From PBB1 sp040400875 (GTDB lineage Bacteria; Pseudomonadota; Gammaproteobacteria; Burkholderiales; Burkholderiaceae_C), in the NCBI GenBank assembly GCA_040400875.1, contig JBBAPK010000006.1, positions 1-64,000 of the forward strand: 64,000 nt of DNA, given 5' to 3'. Of the stretch, positions 33,055 to 43,214 are shown one piece after another; position 1 is the first letter of the stretch, and the number at the start of each line of letters is the position of its first letter. A model generated the notes under the pieces. The model searched no databases and was not told where the DNA came from. It saw only the letters and a list, made by a program, of their open reading frames with translations. Position numbers and translations under genes: made by a program.

Positions 33055-34572
33055 CTAGCGACGGGTCAGCAACTCGGCCAACAAGTCAGCAAAGGGCCGA
33101 ATGTCTCCGGCCACGCTCGCCGACTCCAGCGCAGCCATGTAGCGCGTGCGCTGGTCCAGCGGAATGACCATCCACGGGTAGCCGCCTGAGGCGAGCATGG
33201 CGTTCATCAGAAAGCGGCCCATCCGTCCGTTGCCGTCGACATACGGATGGATGTTCACAAAGCAGAAGTGGCCGAGCACAACGCGCACCGCGGCTTCTGG
33301 CTCTTCGCGCAGAAGGTCGAAGAAGGCCGGCATCAGTTGCCGGACCGCTTCGCTTCGTGGCGGCACATGCAGTGACTGACGGATGAAGACGGGGCCAACT
33401 CGATAGCCGGCCAGATCCACAGGCTTCAAAACGCCTGCTGTCACGCTAGGGCCGTACATTTCGCGGTACCAGATGCCGTGATCGGCCTGCACAGCATCAC
33501 CGGCGTTCGCGCCCTGAAGAACCCGGCTGACCGTGTCCTTGACCTTCTGGAATGCCTGCCAGTAGCCGCGCGCGGCCAGCGCGTCCTGATGATCGTGGTC
33601 CGCGCCGTGGTCAGGGTTCCAGTGGCCTGAGCGCACGCGCTCGATCAGGTCTGCGCTGACCCTGTAGCCCTCGATGGACAGGGAGTTGTAGGCGTCGGCG
33701 GCATAAGCATCCTCGACCTCATGCACATACGCCGAGACATCGGCGGGCAGGCCTGGCGGCGGCGGGAATCGTTCCAGCACGGCCAGCCGCATCTGAGCCC
33801 ATGACATGCGCAGTCGGTTGACGGCAGCAGAGGTCTCCCGCGGCCCGATGGCGACCGGCGGGCGATCGTTGAAGGGATCGGTTTCGTTCACCGTGTAGCC
33901 CGCAGCGCGCATCGTGGCGGTGATCGTTTCTGCGATCTGATCGCGTCCGATGTTGCGCAAGGCTCCGGCCAGCCGCCCGGCGACGCTGCTGCGGCCACCT
34001 TCGAGCAGCCGACCCAGAACGTCGGAGGCATCGGCAATCATGGCCAGCGCAGCCCGCGTCTCGACCGGTCGCGCGGCAAAGTATCCGGGCGCACAGGCGA
34101 TGAGCGCTGCAGGCAAGCGCATGACGCGCAGCCGGTCGATGACCTGGATGTCCTCGGCGACCGGAACCTCAAGCCGCAGGTCGAAAATCGAGGTGTCGTG
34201 CAGCAGGCCGGTCGGCTTGTTGCCGCCGCGTGTCGCGCGCACGAGAAGCTGGCGCGGCACGTTCCAGTCGCCCGTGTGCAAGGCAATCGAGTGCTCGGCG
34301 CCAAGACACCAGTCTTCGCCGAAGCGCCCGCTCAGGTACGCTGCACAGAAATCCCAGTAAGAGGCGTACCAATCAGCGCTTTCGCCTGCAGGACCGTCAG
34401 GCCGGGCGGGGACGTACCAGCCCTTCATCACCTCACGGATGAAGCCGCGGTTGAGAAGACGCTCACGGTGAACGCGCGTGAGGTCAGGCGCTCGAATGGC
34501 AACCGCCCCGGCGTCCTGAAGGGTTTTCAGGACAGCGAGGGACTGGGCGAGCTTGTCTGCGGGCGTTGCCAT
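33055..34572 (-). CDS. fic: Fic-domain protein with AbiEi-like N-terminal region
   Basis: The 505-residue protein has a C-terminal Fic domain with HPYVDGNGRMGRFLMNAML (about residue 442), matching HxFx(D/E)GNGRxxR for AMP transfer to target hydroxyls. About 150 residues before it, YNSLSIEGYRVS fits the (S/T)xxxE(G/N) inhibitory helix. The N-terminal half (LKTLQDAGAVAIRAPDLTRV, then a basic WYVPARPDG segment and SYWDFCAAYLSGRFG) resembles winged-helix AbiEi/type IV antitoxin-like proteins. That suggests a self-regulated DNA-binding Fic; this is inference. TTG 34596 is an alternative start. It is inserted between oxyR and prfC and has its own promoter with three spaced repeats. Confidence 0.82.
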   Translation of the reverse strand: MATPADKLAQSLAVLKTLQDAGAVAIRAPDLTRVHRERLLNRGFIREVMKGWYVPARPDGPAGESADWYASYWDFCAAYLSGRFGEDWCLGAEHSIALHTGDWNVPRQLLVRATRGGNKPTGLLHDTSIFDLRLEVPVAEDIQVIDRLRVMRLPAALIACAPGYFAARPVETRAALAMIADASDVLGRLLEGGRSSVAGRLAGALRNIGRDQIAETITATMRAAGYTVNETDPFNDRPPVAIGPRETSAAVNRLRMSWAQMRLAVLERFPPPPGLPADVSAYVHEVEDAYAADAYNSLSIEGYRVSADLIERVRSGHWNPDHGADHDHQDALAARGYWQAFQKVKDTVSRVLQGANAGDAVQADHGIWYREMYGPSVTAGVLKPVDLAGYRVGPVFIRQSLHVPPRSEAVRQLMPAFFDLLREEPEAAVRVVLGHFCFVNIHPYVDGNGRMGRFLMNAMLASGGYPWMVIPLDQRTRYMAALESASVAGDIRPFADLLAELLTRR

Positions 34573-34598
34573 CTTCCAAGGGTTTTTGGCTTGCAATG

Positions 34599-34654
34599 TC
34601 TAGGTTTTGTTGTTGTACAAGTTATAGGTTTTTATGTCAAGCCGTTTCTAGGTT
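34599..34654 (-). promoter_or_regulatory. fic promoter with three direct repeats at exact 24-bp spacing
   Basis: On the + strand TCTAGGTT (34599-34606), TATAGGTT (34623-34630) and TCTAGGTT (34647-34654) lie precisely 24 bp apart. On the minus strand TTGACA (34640-34635), a 17-bp spacer and TACAAC (34617-34612) form a good sigma-70 promoter toward fic. The middle repeat falls in the spacer, the outer ones at the probable start site and upstream of -35: a repressor layout. Confidence 0.7.
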
Positions 34655-34729
34655 ATTATGCCGCGCAGCTCTGAGGCGTGGCCTTGGGAATGCTCACACG
34701 GCTGTCTACACACGGCGGGAAAGTCATTG

Positions 34730-36361
<1,632 letters not shown>

Positions 36362-36380
36362 AGCGCGGCGTCACGCTGGC

Positions 36381-37271
36381 ATGGCCGAGATGTCGACACC
36401 TGCTGCGCCGTCGCGGCTCGCGCTGTGGCTGGACCTGATTCGCTGGAACCGCCCGGCCGGCAGCTACTTGCTGCTGTGGCCGACGCTCTCAGCGCTGTGG
36501 CTGGCGGCCGGCGGGTTTCCGGGCTGGCACCTGTTGATCGTGTTCACGCTGGGCACGGTGCTCATGCGCAGCGCGGGTTGCTGCGTCAACGACGTGGCCG
36601 ACCGCGACTTCGACCGCCACGTCAAGCGCACTGCCCAGCGGCCGATCACGCGCGGCGCGGTGAGCGTGCGCGAGGCGCTGGCGCTGGCCGCGGGTCTGGT
36701 GCTGGTGGCCTTCGCGCTGGTGCTCACCACCAACCGCATCACCATCGCCTGGAGCTTCGGTGCGTTGGCGGTGACGGTGTTCTATCCGTACACCAAGCGC
36801 TTTTTCGCGATGCCGCAGGCGGTGCTGGGCGTGGCCTTCAGCTTTGGCATCCCGATGGCGTTTGCGGCGGTGCGCGGCGAGGTGCCGGCGCTGGCTTGGG
36901 CGCTGCTGGCGGGCAATTTGTTCTGGGTGCTGGCCTACGACACCGAATACGCCATGGTCGACCGCGACGACGACCTGAAGATCGGCCTGCGCACCTCGGC
37001 CATCACGCTGGGGCGCTTCGATGTGGCCGCGGTGATAGCGTTTTATGCCGCCTACCTGATCGTGTGGGCGGCCGTGGGCGCGCGGCTGGGGCTGGGCGCG
37101 GCCTACTTTGCCGGCCTCTTGGTGGCCGCCGGCCTGGCGGCGTGGCACCACACGCTGATCAAGGATCGCTCACGTGAAGGCTGCTTCAAGGCCTTCAGGC
37201 TCAACCACTGGCTGGGGCTGGCGGTGTTTGCGGGCGTGGTGTGCGACGCCGCTTGGAGAGCGCTGGGCTGA
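36381..37271 (+). CDS. ubiA: 4-hydroxybenzoate octaprenyltransferase
   Basis: UbiA attaches the polyprenyl tail to 4-hydroxybenzoate in ubiquinone synthesis at the inner membrane. The 296-residue, about nine-helix protein has both aspartate-rich motifs: CCVNDVADRDFDRHVKRTAQ with RPI, and AYDTEYAMVDRDDDLKIGLR, which bind Mg-prenyl diphosphate. N-terminal LDLIRWNRPAGSYLLLWPT is also conserved. It follows prfC by 19 bp. A 10-bp hairpin across its stop codon separates it from the convergent proC. Confidence 0.95.
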   Translation: MAEMSTPAAPSRLALWLDLIRWNRPAGSYLLLWPTLSALWLAAGGFPGWHLLIVFTLGTVLMRSAGCCVNDVADRDFDRHVKRTAQRPITRGAVSVREALALAAGLVLVAFALVLTTNRITIAWSFGALAVTVFYPYTKRFFAMPQAVLGVAFSFGIPMAFAAVRGEVPALAWALLAGNLFWVLAYDTEYAMVDRDDDLKIGLRTSAITLGRFDVAAVIAFYAAYLIVWAAVGARLGLGAAYFAGLLVAAGLAAWHHTLIKDRSREGCFKAFRLNHWLGLAVFAGVVCDAAWRALG

Positions 37272-37299
37272 TCGGGCCGCGCACTGGGGCCGATCAGCC
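37266..37299. terminator. Hairpin between convergent ubiA and proC
   Basis: Perfect 10-bp inverted repeat GGCTGATCGG...CCGATCAGCC with a 14-base loop. It spans the ubiA stop and the proC stop and has no T-run. It is a probable bidirectional terminator or mRNA 3'-end stabiliser. Confidence 0.5.
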
Positions 37300-38118
37300 G
37301 CCGAACTCGTCGCCCAGCTCGCGGGCGCGCTGCTGAGCAGCCTTGAGCGCCCGCACGAACGACGCTTTCACGCCATCGGCTTCGAGCGAGCTGATCGCAG
37401 CAAAGGTGGTGCCGCCCTTGGAGGTGACGCGCGCGCGCAGCTGCTCGGGCGCATCGGCCGAATCACGCGCCAGCGAGTTGGCGCCGCCCACGGTGGCAAT
37501 CGCCAGCTGCCGGGACGCGGCCTCACTCAGGCCCATCTCGATGCCAGCCTTAATCAAGGCCTCGAGCAGATAAAACACATACGCCGGGCCCGAGCCCGAC
37601 AGCGCGGTGACCGCATCGAGTTGCGCTTCGGCATCGACCCACAGCAGCTGGCCGGTGGGCACGAGCAGCTGCTCGATCTGGGCGCGCTCGGCAGCACTCA
37701 CCGCGGCGCGCGCAAACAGGCCGGTCATGCCCTGGCCGATCAGCGCCGGCGTGTTGGGCATGGCGCGCACCACGCGTTCTGATCGCACGGCCCGGGCGAT
37801 GGCATCGCTGCGTATGCCGGCCATCACGCTCAGGTGCAGCGCGCCGCCCACCCACAGCGCGCAGGGCTCGGCGGCGGCTTGAAACAACTGCGGCTTGACC
37901 GCCCAGACCACGCAGCCGGCCGCAGCCAGCCGGGTATCGACGGCGGGCTGTGCCTGGATGCCAAAGCGCGCGCGCAGCGCCTCGCGCTGCTCGGCCAGCG
38001 GCTCGATCACATGGATGCGGTCGGCCGACCAGCCGCTGCGCAGCAGCCCGCCGATCAGCGCGCCGGCCATGTTGCCGCCGCCAATGAAGGCGACTGTCGG
38101 CTCAGGCAAAAACGTCAT
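37294..38118 (-). CDS. proC: Pyrroline-5-carboxylate reductase
   Basis: ProC makes L-proline from pyrroline-5-carboxylate with NAD(P)H. The 274-residue product has the N-terminal nucleotide-binding AFIGGGNMAGALIGGLLRSG, VWAVKPQ, VRAMPNTPALIGQGMTGLFA, and the signature ALSGSGPAYVFYLLEALIKA followed by RVTSKGGTTFAAISSLEAD. It overlaps the small membrane protein gene upstream by ATGA. The order matches the common yggS-proC neighbourhood. Confidence 0.95.
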   Translation of the reverse strand: MTFLPEPTVAFIGGGNMAGALIGGLLRSGWSADRIHVIEPLAEQREALRARFGIQAQPAVDTRLAAAGCVVWAVKPQLFQAAAEPCALWVGGALHLSVMAGIRSDAIARAVRSERVVRAMPNTPALIGQGMTGLFARAAVSAAERAQIEQLLVPTGQLLWVDAEAQLDAVTALSGSGPAYVFYLLEALIKAGIEMGLSEAASRQLAIATVGGANSLARDSADAPEQLRARVTSKGGTTFAAISSLEADGVKASFVRALKAAQQRARELGDEFGG

Positions 38119-38531
38119 GGCGCAGGGGCGGCTGGCGCGCTGGGGGGGGTGGACAACACCACGCCCGGGCCGAGGGGGATTTCCGAGGTTTCGGACACCT
38201 CGGTGATGTAGTGGCGCGTTTCACCAAAACAGCTGGTGGGCAGGCCAACCTTTTCCTCGTAGTGCAGGCTCACCCGCTTGCCCATGGCCGCTTGCAGCTT
38301 GTTGGCCACCGCATCGTCACGCACGGTGAACAAGAACTTCTCGACGCTGCTGCCCGGCAGCGATACCAGGGCCAGTTCGCCCTCCCAGGTCTTGCACACG
38401 AAGCCCTTGTAGGACAGCTTTTGCAGCCAGCCGGCGCGCTCGCCGGTGGAGTAGTTCCAGTTGAGCACCACCGCGAAATAGGCAGCGATGAGCACGACTA
38501 CGAAGACGAGGGCGGCGATCAGCTTGGGCAT
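38115..38531 (-). CDS. Small conserved membrane-anchored protein upstream of proC
   Basis: The 138-residue protein has one N-terminal transmembrane segment (LIAALVFVVVLIAAYFAVVL). The exported domain follows, with STGERAGWLQKLSYKGFVCK, TWEGELALVSLPG and KVGLPTSCFGETRHYITEV, which include two cysteines that could form a disulfide. The tail is Pro/Ala-rich. I recognise it as a protein of unknown function that recurs beside proC in Burkholderiales, but no function is known to me. Its stop overlaps the proC start, so the two are translated together. Confidence 0.7.
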   Translation of the reverse strand: MPKLIAALVFVVVLIAAYFAVVLNWNYSTGERAGWLQKLSYKGFVCKTWEGELALVSLPGSSVEKFLFTVRDDAVANKLQAAMGKRVSLHYEEKVGLPTSCFGETRHYITEVSETSEIPLGPGVVLSTPPSAPAAPAP

Positions 38532-38597
38532 GGTCAGCGGTGGCAGTCAGTGGATTGGGTGCGCGGAATCGTCGCACGGATAAGTGACGGCGGGCCT

Positions 38598-39287
38598 TCA
38601 GCGCGCGCCGAAGATCGCCGAGCCCACCCGCACGATGGTGGCGCCTTCGGCGATGGCGGCCTCGAGATCGCCGGTCATGCCCATCGACAAGGTGTCCAGC
38701 GCCAGCCCCTGGTGCTGCTGCAACTGCATCAGCAGCGCGTGCAGCCGCGCATGCGGCGCGCGCTGCGCGGCCACGTCTGCTGCCGGTGCCGGAATGGCCA
38801 TCAACCCGCGCAGGCGCACACCCGGCATCGCCGCCACCGCGCGGGCGACTTCGGGCACCTCGTCAATCGCAAGGCCCGACTTGCTGGCCTCGCCGCTGAT
38901 GTTGACCTGCAAGCACAGCTGCAGCGGCGGCAGGTGCTCCGGGCGCTGCTCGCTCAGGCGTTGGGCGATCTTCAGCCGATCCACCGAATGCACCCAGTCG
39001 AAATGCTCGGCCACAGCGCGGGTCTTGTTGGCTTGCAGCGGGCCGATCAGGTGCCACTCGATGCGCTCGCGCAAGTCGGCGAGCACGCTGATCTTGTCGA
39101 TCGCTTCGGCCACGTAGTTTTCGCCAAAGCAGCGCGCGCCGGCATCGAAGGCCGCTCGCAGCGCATCGGGCGGGAAGGTCTTGCCCACGGCCAGCAGCGT
39201 GACGCTTTGCGCGGGCCTGCCGGCATCGGCGCTGGCCCGCTCGATGCGCAGTCGTACTTGATGAAGGTTGTCTGCGATCGTCGCCAT
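38598..39287 (-). CDS. yggS: PLP homeostasis protein, YggS/YBL036C family
   Basis: The 229-residue PLP-binding TIM-barrel protein controls free pyridoxal phosphate levels. It has the PLP-lysine motif LLAVGKTFPPDALRAAFDAG, CFGENYVAEAIDKI, WHLIGPLQANKTRAV, LQVNISGEASKSGL, and the C-terminal LSMGMTGDLEAAIAEGATIV followed by RVGSAIFG. All family signatures are intact. It is divergent from pilT, 85 bp apart, the conserved yggS-pilT arrangement. Confidence 0.95.
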   Translation of the reverse strand: MATIADNLHQVRLRIERASADAGRPAQSVTLLAVGKTFPPDALRAAFDAGARCFGENYVAEAIDKISVLADLRERIEWHLIGPLQANKTRAVAEHFDWVHSVDRLKIAQRLSEQRPEHLPPLQLCLQVNISGEASKSGLAIDEVPEVARAVAAMPGVRLRGLMAIPAPAADVAAQRAPHARLHALLMQLQQHQGLALDTLSMGMTGDLEAAIAEGATIVRVGSAIFGAR

Positions 39288-39372
39288 AATCGGCTGCAGT
39301 ATCCGTTACCCAGGCGGCCCCGGGCACCCGATCAGCCGAGCCACATCGCCCCCGCATCCAGAGCGAGCCCCC

Positions 39373-40416
39373 ATGGACATCTCCCAACTGCTGGCGTTTT
39401 CGGTCAAGAACAAAGCCTCGGACTTGCACCTGTCGGCCGGGCTGCCGCCGATGATCCGGGTGCACGGCGATGTGCGCCGCATCAACGTCGAGCCGCTCGA
39501 GCACAAAGACGTGACGGCCATGGTCTACGACATCATGAACGACTCGCAGCGCAAGGCCTACGAAGAGCTGCTCGAGTGCGACTTCTCGTTCGAGATCCAG
39601 GGGCTGGCGCGCTTTCGGGTGAATGCGTTCAATCAGAACCGTGGTGCGGGCGCGGTGTTTCGCACCATCCCGTCCAAGATCCTCAGCCTTGAGCAGCTCA
39701 ACGCGCCCAAGGTGTTCGCCGAGCTGGCGCTGCGCCCGCGCGGCATGGTGCTGGTGACCGGCCCGACCGGCTCGGGCAAATCCACCACGCTGGCCGCGAT
39801 GGTCAACCACCTCAATGAAAACGAGTACGGCCACGTGCTTACGGTGGAAGACCCGATCGAGTTCGTGCACGAATCGAAAAAGTGCCTCATCAACCAGCGC
39901 GAAGTCGGCCCCCACACGCTGAGCTTTTCGAACGCCTTGCGCTCGGCGCTGCGCGAAGACCCGGACGCGATATTGGTCGGCGAGATGCGCGACTTGGAGA
40001 CCATCCGCCTGGCGCTGACCGCCGCCGAAACCGGCCACCTGGTGTTCGGCACGCTGCACACCTCGAGTGCCGCCAAGACCGTCGACCGCATCGTCGACGT
40101 CTTTCCGGCAGCCGAAAAGGAGATGGTTCGCGCGATGCTGTCCGAGTCGCTGGTGGGTGTGATCTCGCAAACGCTGTGTAAGACCAAGGACGGCAGCGGC
40201 CGCGTCGCCGCCCACGAAATCATGCTGGGCACGCCGGCCATCCGCAACCTGATCCGCGAAAGCAAGATCGCGCAGATGTATTCATCCATACAGACCGGCA
40301 ACAGCATGGGCATGCAAACGCTGGACCAGAACCTTGCGGAACTGGTGCGCCGCAACGTGGTCTCGCCAGCCGAAGCGCGCGCCAAGGCCAAGTTCCCCGA
40401 GAACTTCCCCGGCTAA
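39373..40416 (+). CDS. pilT: Type IV pilus retraction ATPase PilT
   Basis: PilT is the hexameric ATPase that depolymerises pili and drives twitching. The 347-residue product shows the N-terminal ASDLHLSAGLPPMIRVHGD, Walker A VTGPTGSGKSTTLAAMVNHL, the Asp box LTVEDPIEFVHESKKCLINQ, Walker B ALREDPDAILVGEMRDLETI, the His box TGHLVFGTLHTSSAAKTVDR, and the PilT-specific C-terminal AIRNLIRESK. It is followed by pilU after 51 bp. The core pilus assembly genes are outside the window, but the pilin operon at 14-18.6 kb could use it. Confidence 0.97.
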   Translation: MDISQLLAFSVKNKASDLHLSAGLPPMIRVHGDVRRINVEPLEHKDVTAMVYDIMNDSQRKAYEELLECDFSFEIQGLARFRVNAFNQNRGAGAVFRTIPSKILSLEQLNAPKVFAELALRPRGMVLVTGPTGSGKSTTLAAMVNHLNENEYGHVLTVEDPIEFVHESKKCLINQREVGPHTLSFSNALRSALREDPDAILVGEMRDLETIRLALTAAETGHLVFGTLHTSSAAKTVDRIVDVFPAAEKEMVRAMLSESLVGVISQTLCKTKDGSGRVAAHEIMLGTPAIRNLIRESKIAQMYSSIQTGNSMGMQTLDQNLAELVRRNVVSPAEARAKAKFPENFPG

Positions 40417-40467
40417 ACCTCAGACCGAACGCGCGACCGGGCGACGGCACAGTCAAAGGAAACCGAC

Positions 40468-41604
40468 ATGGAACGCGAACAGGCCTCGAAATTCATCAAC
40501 GACCTGCTGCGCCTGATGGTCTCGCGCGGCGGCTCGGATCTGTTTTTGACCTGCGACTTTCCGCCGGCGATCAAGGTCGACGGCAAGGTGACCAAGGTGT
40601 CGCCGCAGCCGCTGTCAGCGCTGCACACCATGGCCCTGGCGCGCTCGGTCATGAACGACAAGCAAGCCGGCGAGTTCGAGCGCACCAAGGAGTGCAACTT
40701 CGCGATCTCGCCGCAGGGCATCGGGCGCTTTCGCATCAATGCCTTCGTTCAGCAAGGCAGCGTGGGCTTGGTGCTGCGAACCATCCCGAAGGACCTGCCC
40801 ACCATCGAGGGGCTGAACCTGCCCGCCGTGCTCAAGGAAGTGGCCATGACCAAGCGCGGTCTGGTGATCTTCGTGGGGGCCACCGGCTCGGGCAAGAGCA
40901 CCTCGCTGGCCGCGATGGTCAATCACCGCAACGAAAACTCCTACGGCCACATCATCACCATCGAAGACCCGGTGGAGTTCGTGCATCCGCACAAGAACTG
41001 CATCGTGACTCAGCGCGAGGTGGGCATCGACACCGACGGCTGGGGCATCGCGCTGAAGAACACGCTGCGCCAAGCGCCCGACGTGATCCTGATGGGCGAG
41101 ATCCGCGACCGCGAAACCATGGAGCACGCGGTGTCCTTCGCCGAAACCGGCCACTTGTGCATGGCCACGCTGCACGCCAACAGCGCCAACCAGGCGCTTG
41201 ATCGCATCATCAACTTCTTCCCCGAAGAGCGCCGTTCGCAGCTGCTGATGGACCTGTCGCTCAACCTCAAGGCGCTGGTGTCGCAGCGGCTGCTGCCCCG
41301 CCAGGAGGGCACCGGCCGTGCGGCAGCGGTCGAGCTCATGCTCAATTCACCGTTGATCTCCGACCTGATCTTCAAGGGCGAGGTGAGCGAGATCAAGGAA
41401 GTGATGAAGCGCTCGCGCGAGCAAGGCATGCAGACCTTCGACCAAAGCCTGTTCGACCTGTACGAGAGCCACATGGTCACCTACCAGGACGCGATCCGCA
41501 ATGCCGATTCGGTCAACGACCTGCGGCTGCAGATCAAGCTCAACAGCCAGCGCGCGCGCAACACCGACCTAGCCGCAGGCACCGAGCACCTGACCATCGT
41601 TTGA
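40468..41604 (+). CDS. pilU: PilT paralogue, retraction ATPase PilU
   Basis: PilU supports PilT-dependent retraction under load. The 378-residue product has SRGGSDLFLTCDFPPAIKVD near the N-terminus, Walker A FVGATGSGKSTSLAAMVNHR, TIEDPVEFVHPHKNCIVTQR, Walker B APDVILMGEIRDRETMEHAV and the His box TGHLCMATLHANSANQALDR. It lacks the AIRNLIRE motif of PilT, as expected, and has the longer C-terminus typical of PilU. AAGGA precedes ATG 40468. Confidence 0.97.
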   Translation: MEREQASKFINDLLRLMVSRGGSDLFLTCDFPPAIKVDGKVTKVSPQPLSALHTMALARSVMNDKQAGEFERTKECNFAISPQGIGRFRINAFVQQGSVGLVLRTIPKDLPTIEGLNLPAVLKEVAMTKRGLVIFVGATGSGKSTSLAAMVNHRNENSYGHIITIEDPVEFVHPHKNCIVTQREVGIDTDGWGIALKNTLRQAPDVILMGEIRDRETMEHAVSFAETGHLCMATLHANSANQALDRIINFFPEERRSQLLMDLSLNLKALVSQRLLPRQEGTGRAAAVELMLNSPLISDLIFKGEVSEIKEVMKRSREQGMQTFDQSLFDLYESHMVTYQDAIRNADSVNDLRLQIKLNSQRARNTDLAAGTEHLTIV

Positions 41605-41624
41605 CGCCGTCTGGCCCGGCACCC

Positions 41625-42518
41625 ATGAGCCAGCGCATCGACGCCCCCATCGCGCCACAACGCTTGGCCTTCATCGGTCTGGGCGTCATGGGCGCGCCGA
41701 TGGCCGCGCACCTGGCGCGCGCAGGCCATCAGGTCTGTGTGCACAACCGCAGCCCAGGCAAAGCCGATGCCTGGGCAGCCGAGCACGGCGGCCGCGCGGC
41801 ACCCACCGCGCGCGAGGCCGCCGCGGGTGCGGACTTCGTTTTTGCCTGCGTGGGAAACGACGACGATCTGCGCGATGTCACCGTGGGCGCTGATGGGGCT
41901 TTTGCCAGCATGCCGCCAGGTGCGGTCTTCATCGATCACACCACCGCGTCGGCGGCGCTGGCGCGCGAGCTGGGTGCTGCGGCGGCATCACGCGGGCTGC
42001 ACTTCATCGATGCGCCGGTGTCGGGCGGCAATCTGGGTGCGATCAACGGCACGCTCACCGTCATGTGCGGCGGCGGTGCCGGGGCATTCGAGCGCGCCCG
42101 GCCGGTGGCCATGGCCTATGCCAAGGCGATGACGCTGCTGGGCGGCAGCGGCGCGGGTCAGCTCGCGAAGATGGTCAATCAGATTGCCATCGCCGGCTTG
42201 CTGCAGGGGCTGTCCGAAGCCATCGCTTTCGGTGAGCGCGCCGGGCTCGACATGAAAGCGGTGCTCGCCGTGATCGGGCAGGGCGCGGCGCAAAGCTGGC
42301 AGATGGATCAGCGCGGCGGCACGATGGTCGACGGCCGGTTCGACTTCGGCTTCGCCGTCGACTGGATGCGCAAGGACCTCGGACTGGTGCAGCAAGAGGC
42401 CAGCCGCAATGGATCAGTCCTGCCGGTGACCGCGCTGGTCGACCAGTTCTACGCCGAGGTGCAACTTGCCGGCGGCGGTCGCTGGGACACCTCGAGCCTG
42501 ATCACGCGGCTGCGCTGA
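41625..42518 (+). CDS. NAD(P)-dependent beta-hydroxyacid dehydrogenase (3-hydroxyisobutyrate dehydrogenase family)
   Basis: The 297-residue product has an N-terminal Rossmann motif AFIGLGVMGAPMAAHLARAG. The substrate-binding signature is FIDAPVSGGNLGAINGTLTV, and the catalytic-lysine segment is GSGAGQLAKMVNQIAIAGLL, where Lys of AKMVNQ is the proton donor. The substrate may be 3-hydroxyisobutyrate, tartronate semialdehyde or a succinic semialdehyde-type compound; sequence alone does not decide. ATG 41625 is used, 20 bp after pilU. Confidence 0.88.
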   Translation: MSQRIDAPIAPQRLAFIGLGVMGAPMAAHLARAGHQVCVHNRSPGKADAWAAEHGGRAAPTAREAAAGADFVFACVGNDDDLRDVTVGADGAFASMPPGAVFIDHTTASAALARELGAAAASRGLHFIDAPVSGGNLGAINGTLTVMCGGGAGAFERARPVAMAYAKAMTLLGGSGAGQLAKMVNQIAIAGLLQGLSEAIAFGERAGLDMKAVLAVIGQGAAQSWQMDQRGGTMVDGRFDFGFAVDWMRKDLGLVQQEASRNGSVLPVTALVDQFYAEVQLAGGGRWDTSSLITRLR

Positions 42519-42533
42519 GCCACACCCGGGCTT

Positions 42534-43214
42534 TTAGCGCACGGACGCGGCGGGCTTGTTGTCGGCGCTCGAAGCCGGCATGGTCTTCATCGCGGCGAGT
42601 TCGGCCTCGGTGAGGATCTCGAACACCTTCACCACCTTGCGCACATCGCTGACGCTGCGCGCAGTTTCAGCGGCCTGCGTGGCCTCGCGCTCGGTGACGC
42701 GGCCCATCAGGTAGACGGTGCCGCGCTGGCTCACCACCTTCACCACATTGGCCAGCAAATCTTTCGAGTCCACCAAGGCGGCCTTGACCCGGCTGGTCAG
42801 CAGCGTCTCGCTGCCAAAGCTGGACGCCGGCAAGGTGCTGAGCACCGCGACTTCATTGACGATGGAGCGCACCTTGTCGATGCGCGAGACGGTCTGCTCG
42901 GCCAGCTTGCGGTCGTCCTCGCTGGTCACATCGCCCACGATGAGCACCAGTTGGTTGTAGCTGGTCACGCTGACGTTGCCGCGCTTGCCAAGAACATCGC
43001 CCAGCCGGTTGGCGGCCTTGAGTTCGATGGCCTCGTCTTCGATCTGCGAGCCGGTCGTGCGCCGGTCGATCAGGACCACGCTGCTGCCCACCACGGCGCT
43101 GCCCAGCAACAGCGGAAAACACGCGGTGAGCGAGGTCGAAGCCGCCAGCGCGATCAAAAGCGTTGCGCTCAAGCGCACCAGTGAGGGAGAGCGGTTCATG
43201 CCAGCCTTGTTCAT
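42534..43214 (-). CDS. dolP: BON-domain outer-membrane lipoprotein, DolP/YraP-like
   Basis: The 226-residue lipoprotein has a signal peptide with the lipobox LTAC (SLTACFPLLLG). Two BON domains follow: DEAIELKAANRLGDVLGKRG then VSVTSYNQLVLIVGDV, and LTSRVKAALVDSKDLLANVV with RGTVYLMGRVTEREA. DolP binds phospholipid at division sites and supports outer-membrane integrity. The upstream ATG 43214 overlaps the SIS gene stop (ATGA); ATG 43199 gives a more compact signal peptide and is an alternative. It is the last gene of the yraN-diaA-dolP cluster. Confidence 0.9.
   Translation of the reverse strand: MNKAGMNRSPSLVRLSATLLIALAASTSLTACFPLLLGSAVVGSSVVLIDRRTTGSQIEDEAIELKAANRLGDVLGKRGNVSVTSYNQLVLIVGDVTSEDDRKLAEQTVSRIDKVRSIVNEVAVLSTLPASSFGSETLLTSRVKAALVDSKDLLANVVKVVSQRGTVYLMGRVTEREATQAAETARSVSDVRKVVKVFEILTEAELAAMKTMPASSADNKPAASVR

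Noticed and set aside
38863..40215. A 450-codon open frame antisense to pilT reaching into yggS
   Set aside because: It covers two conserved genes in other frames and shows no domain or ribosome site.
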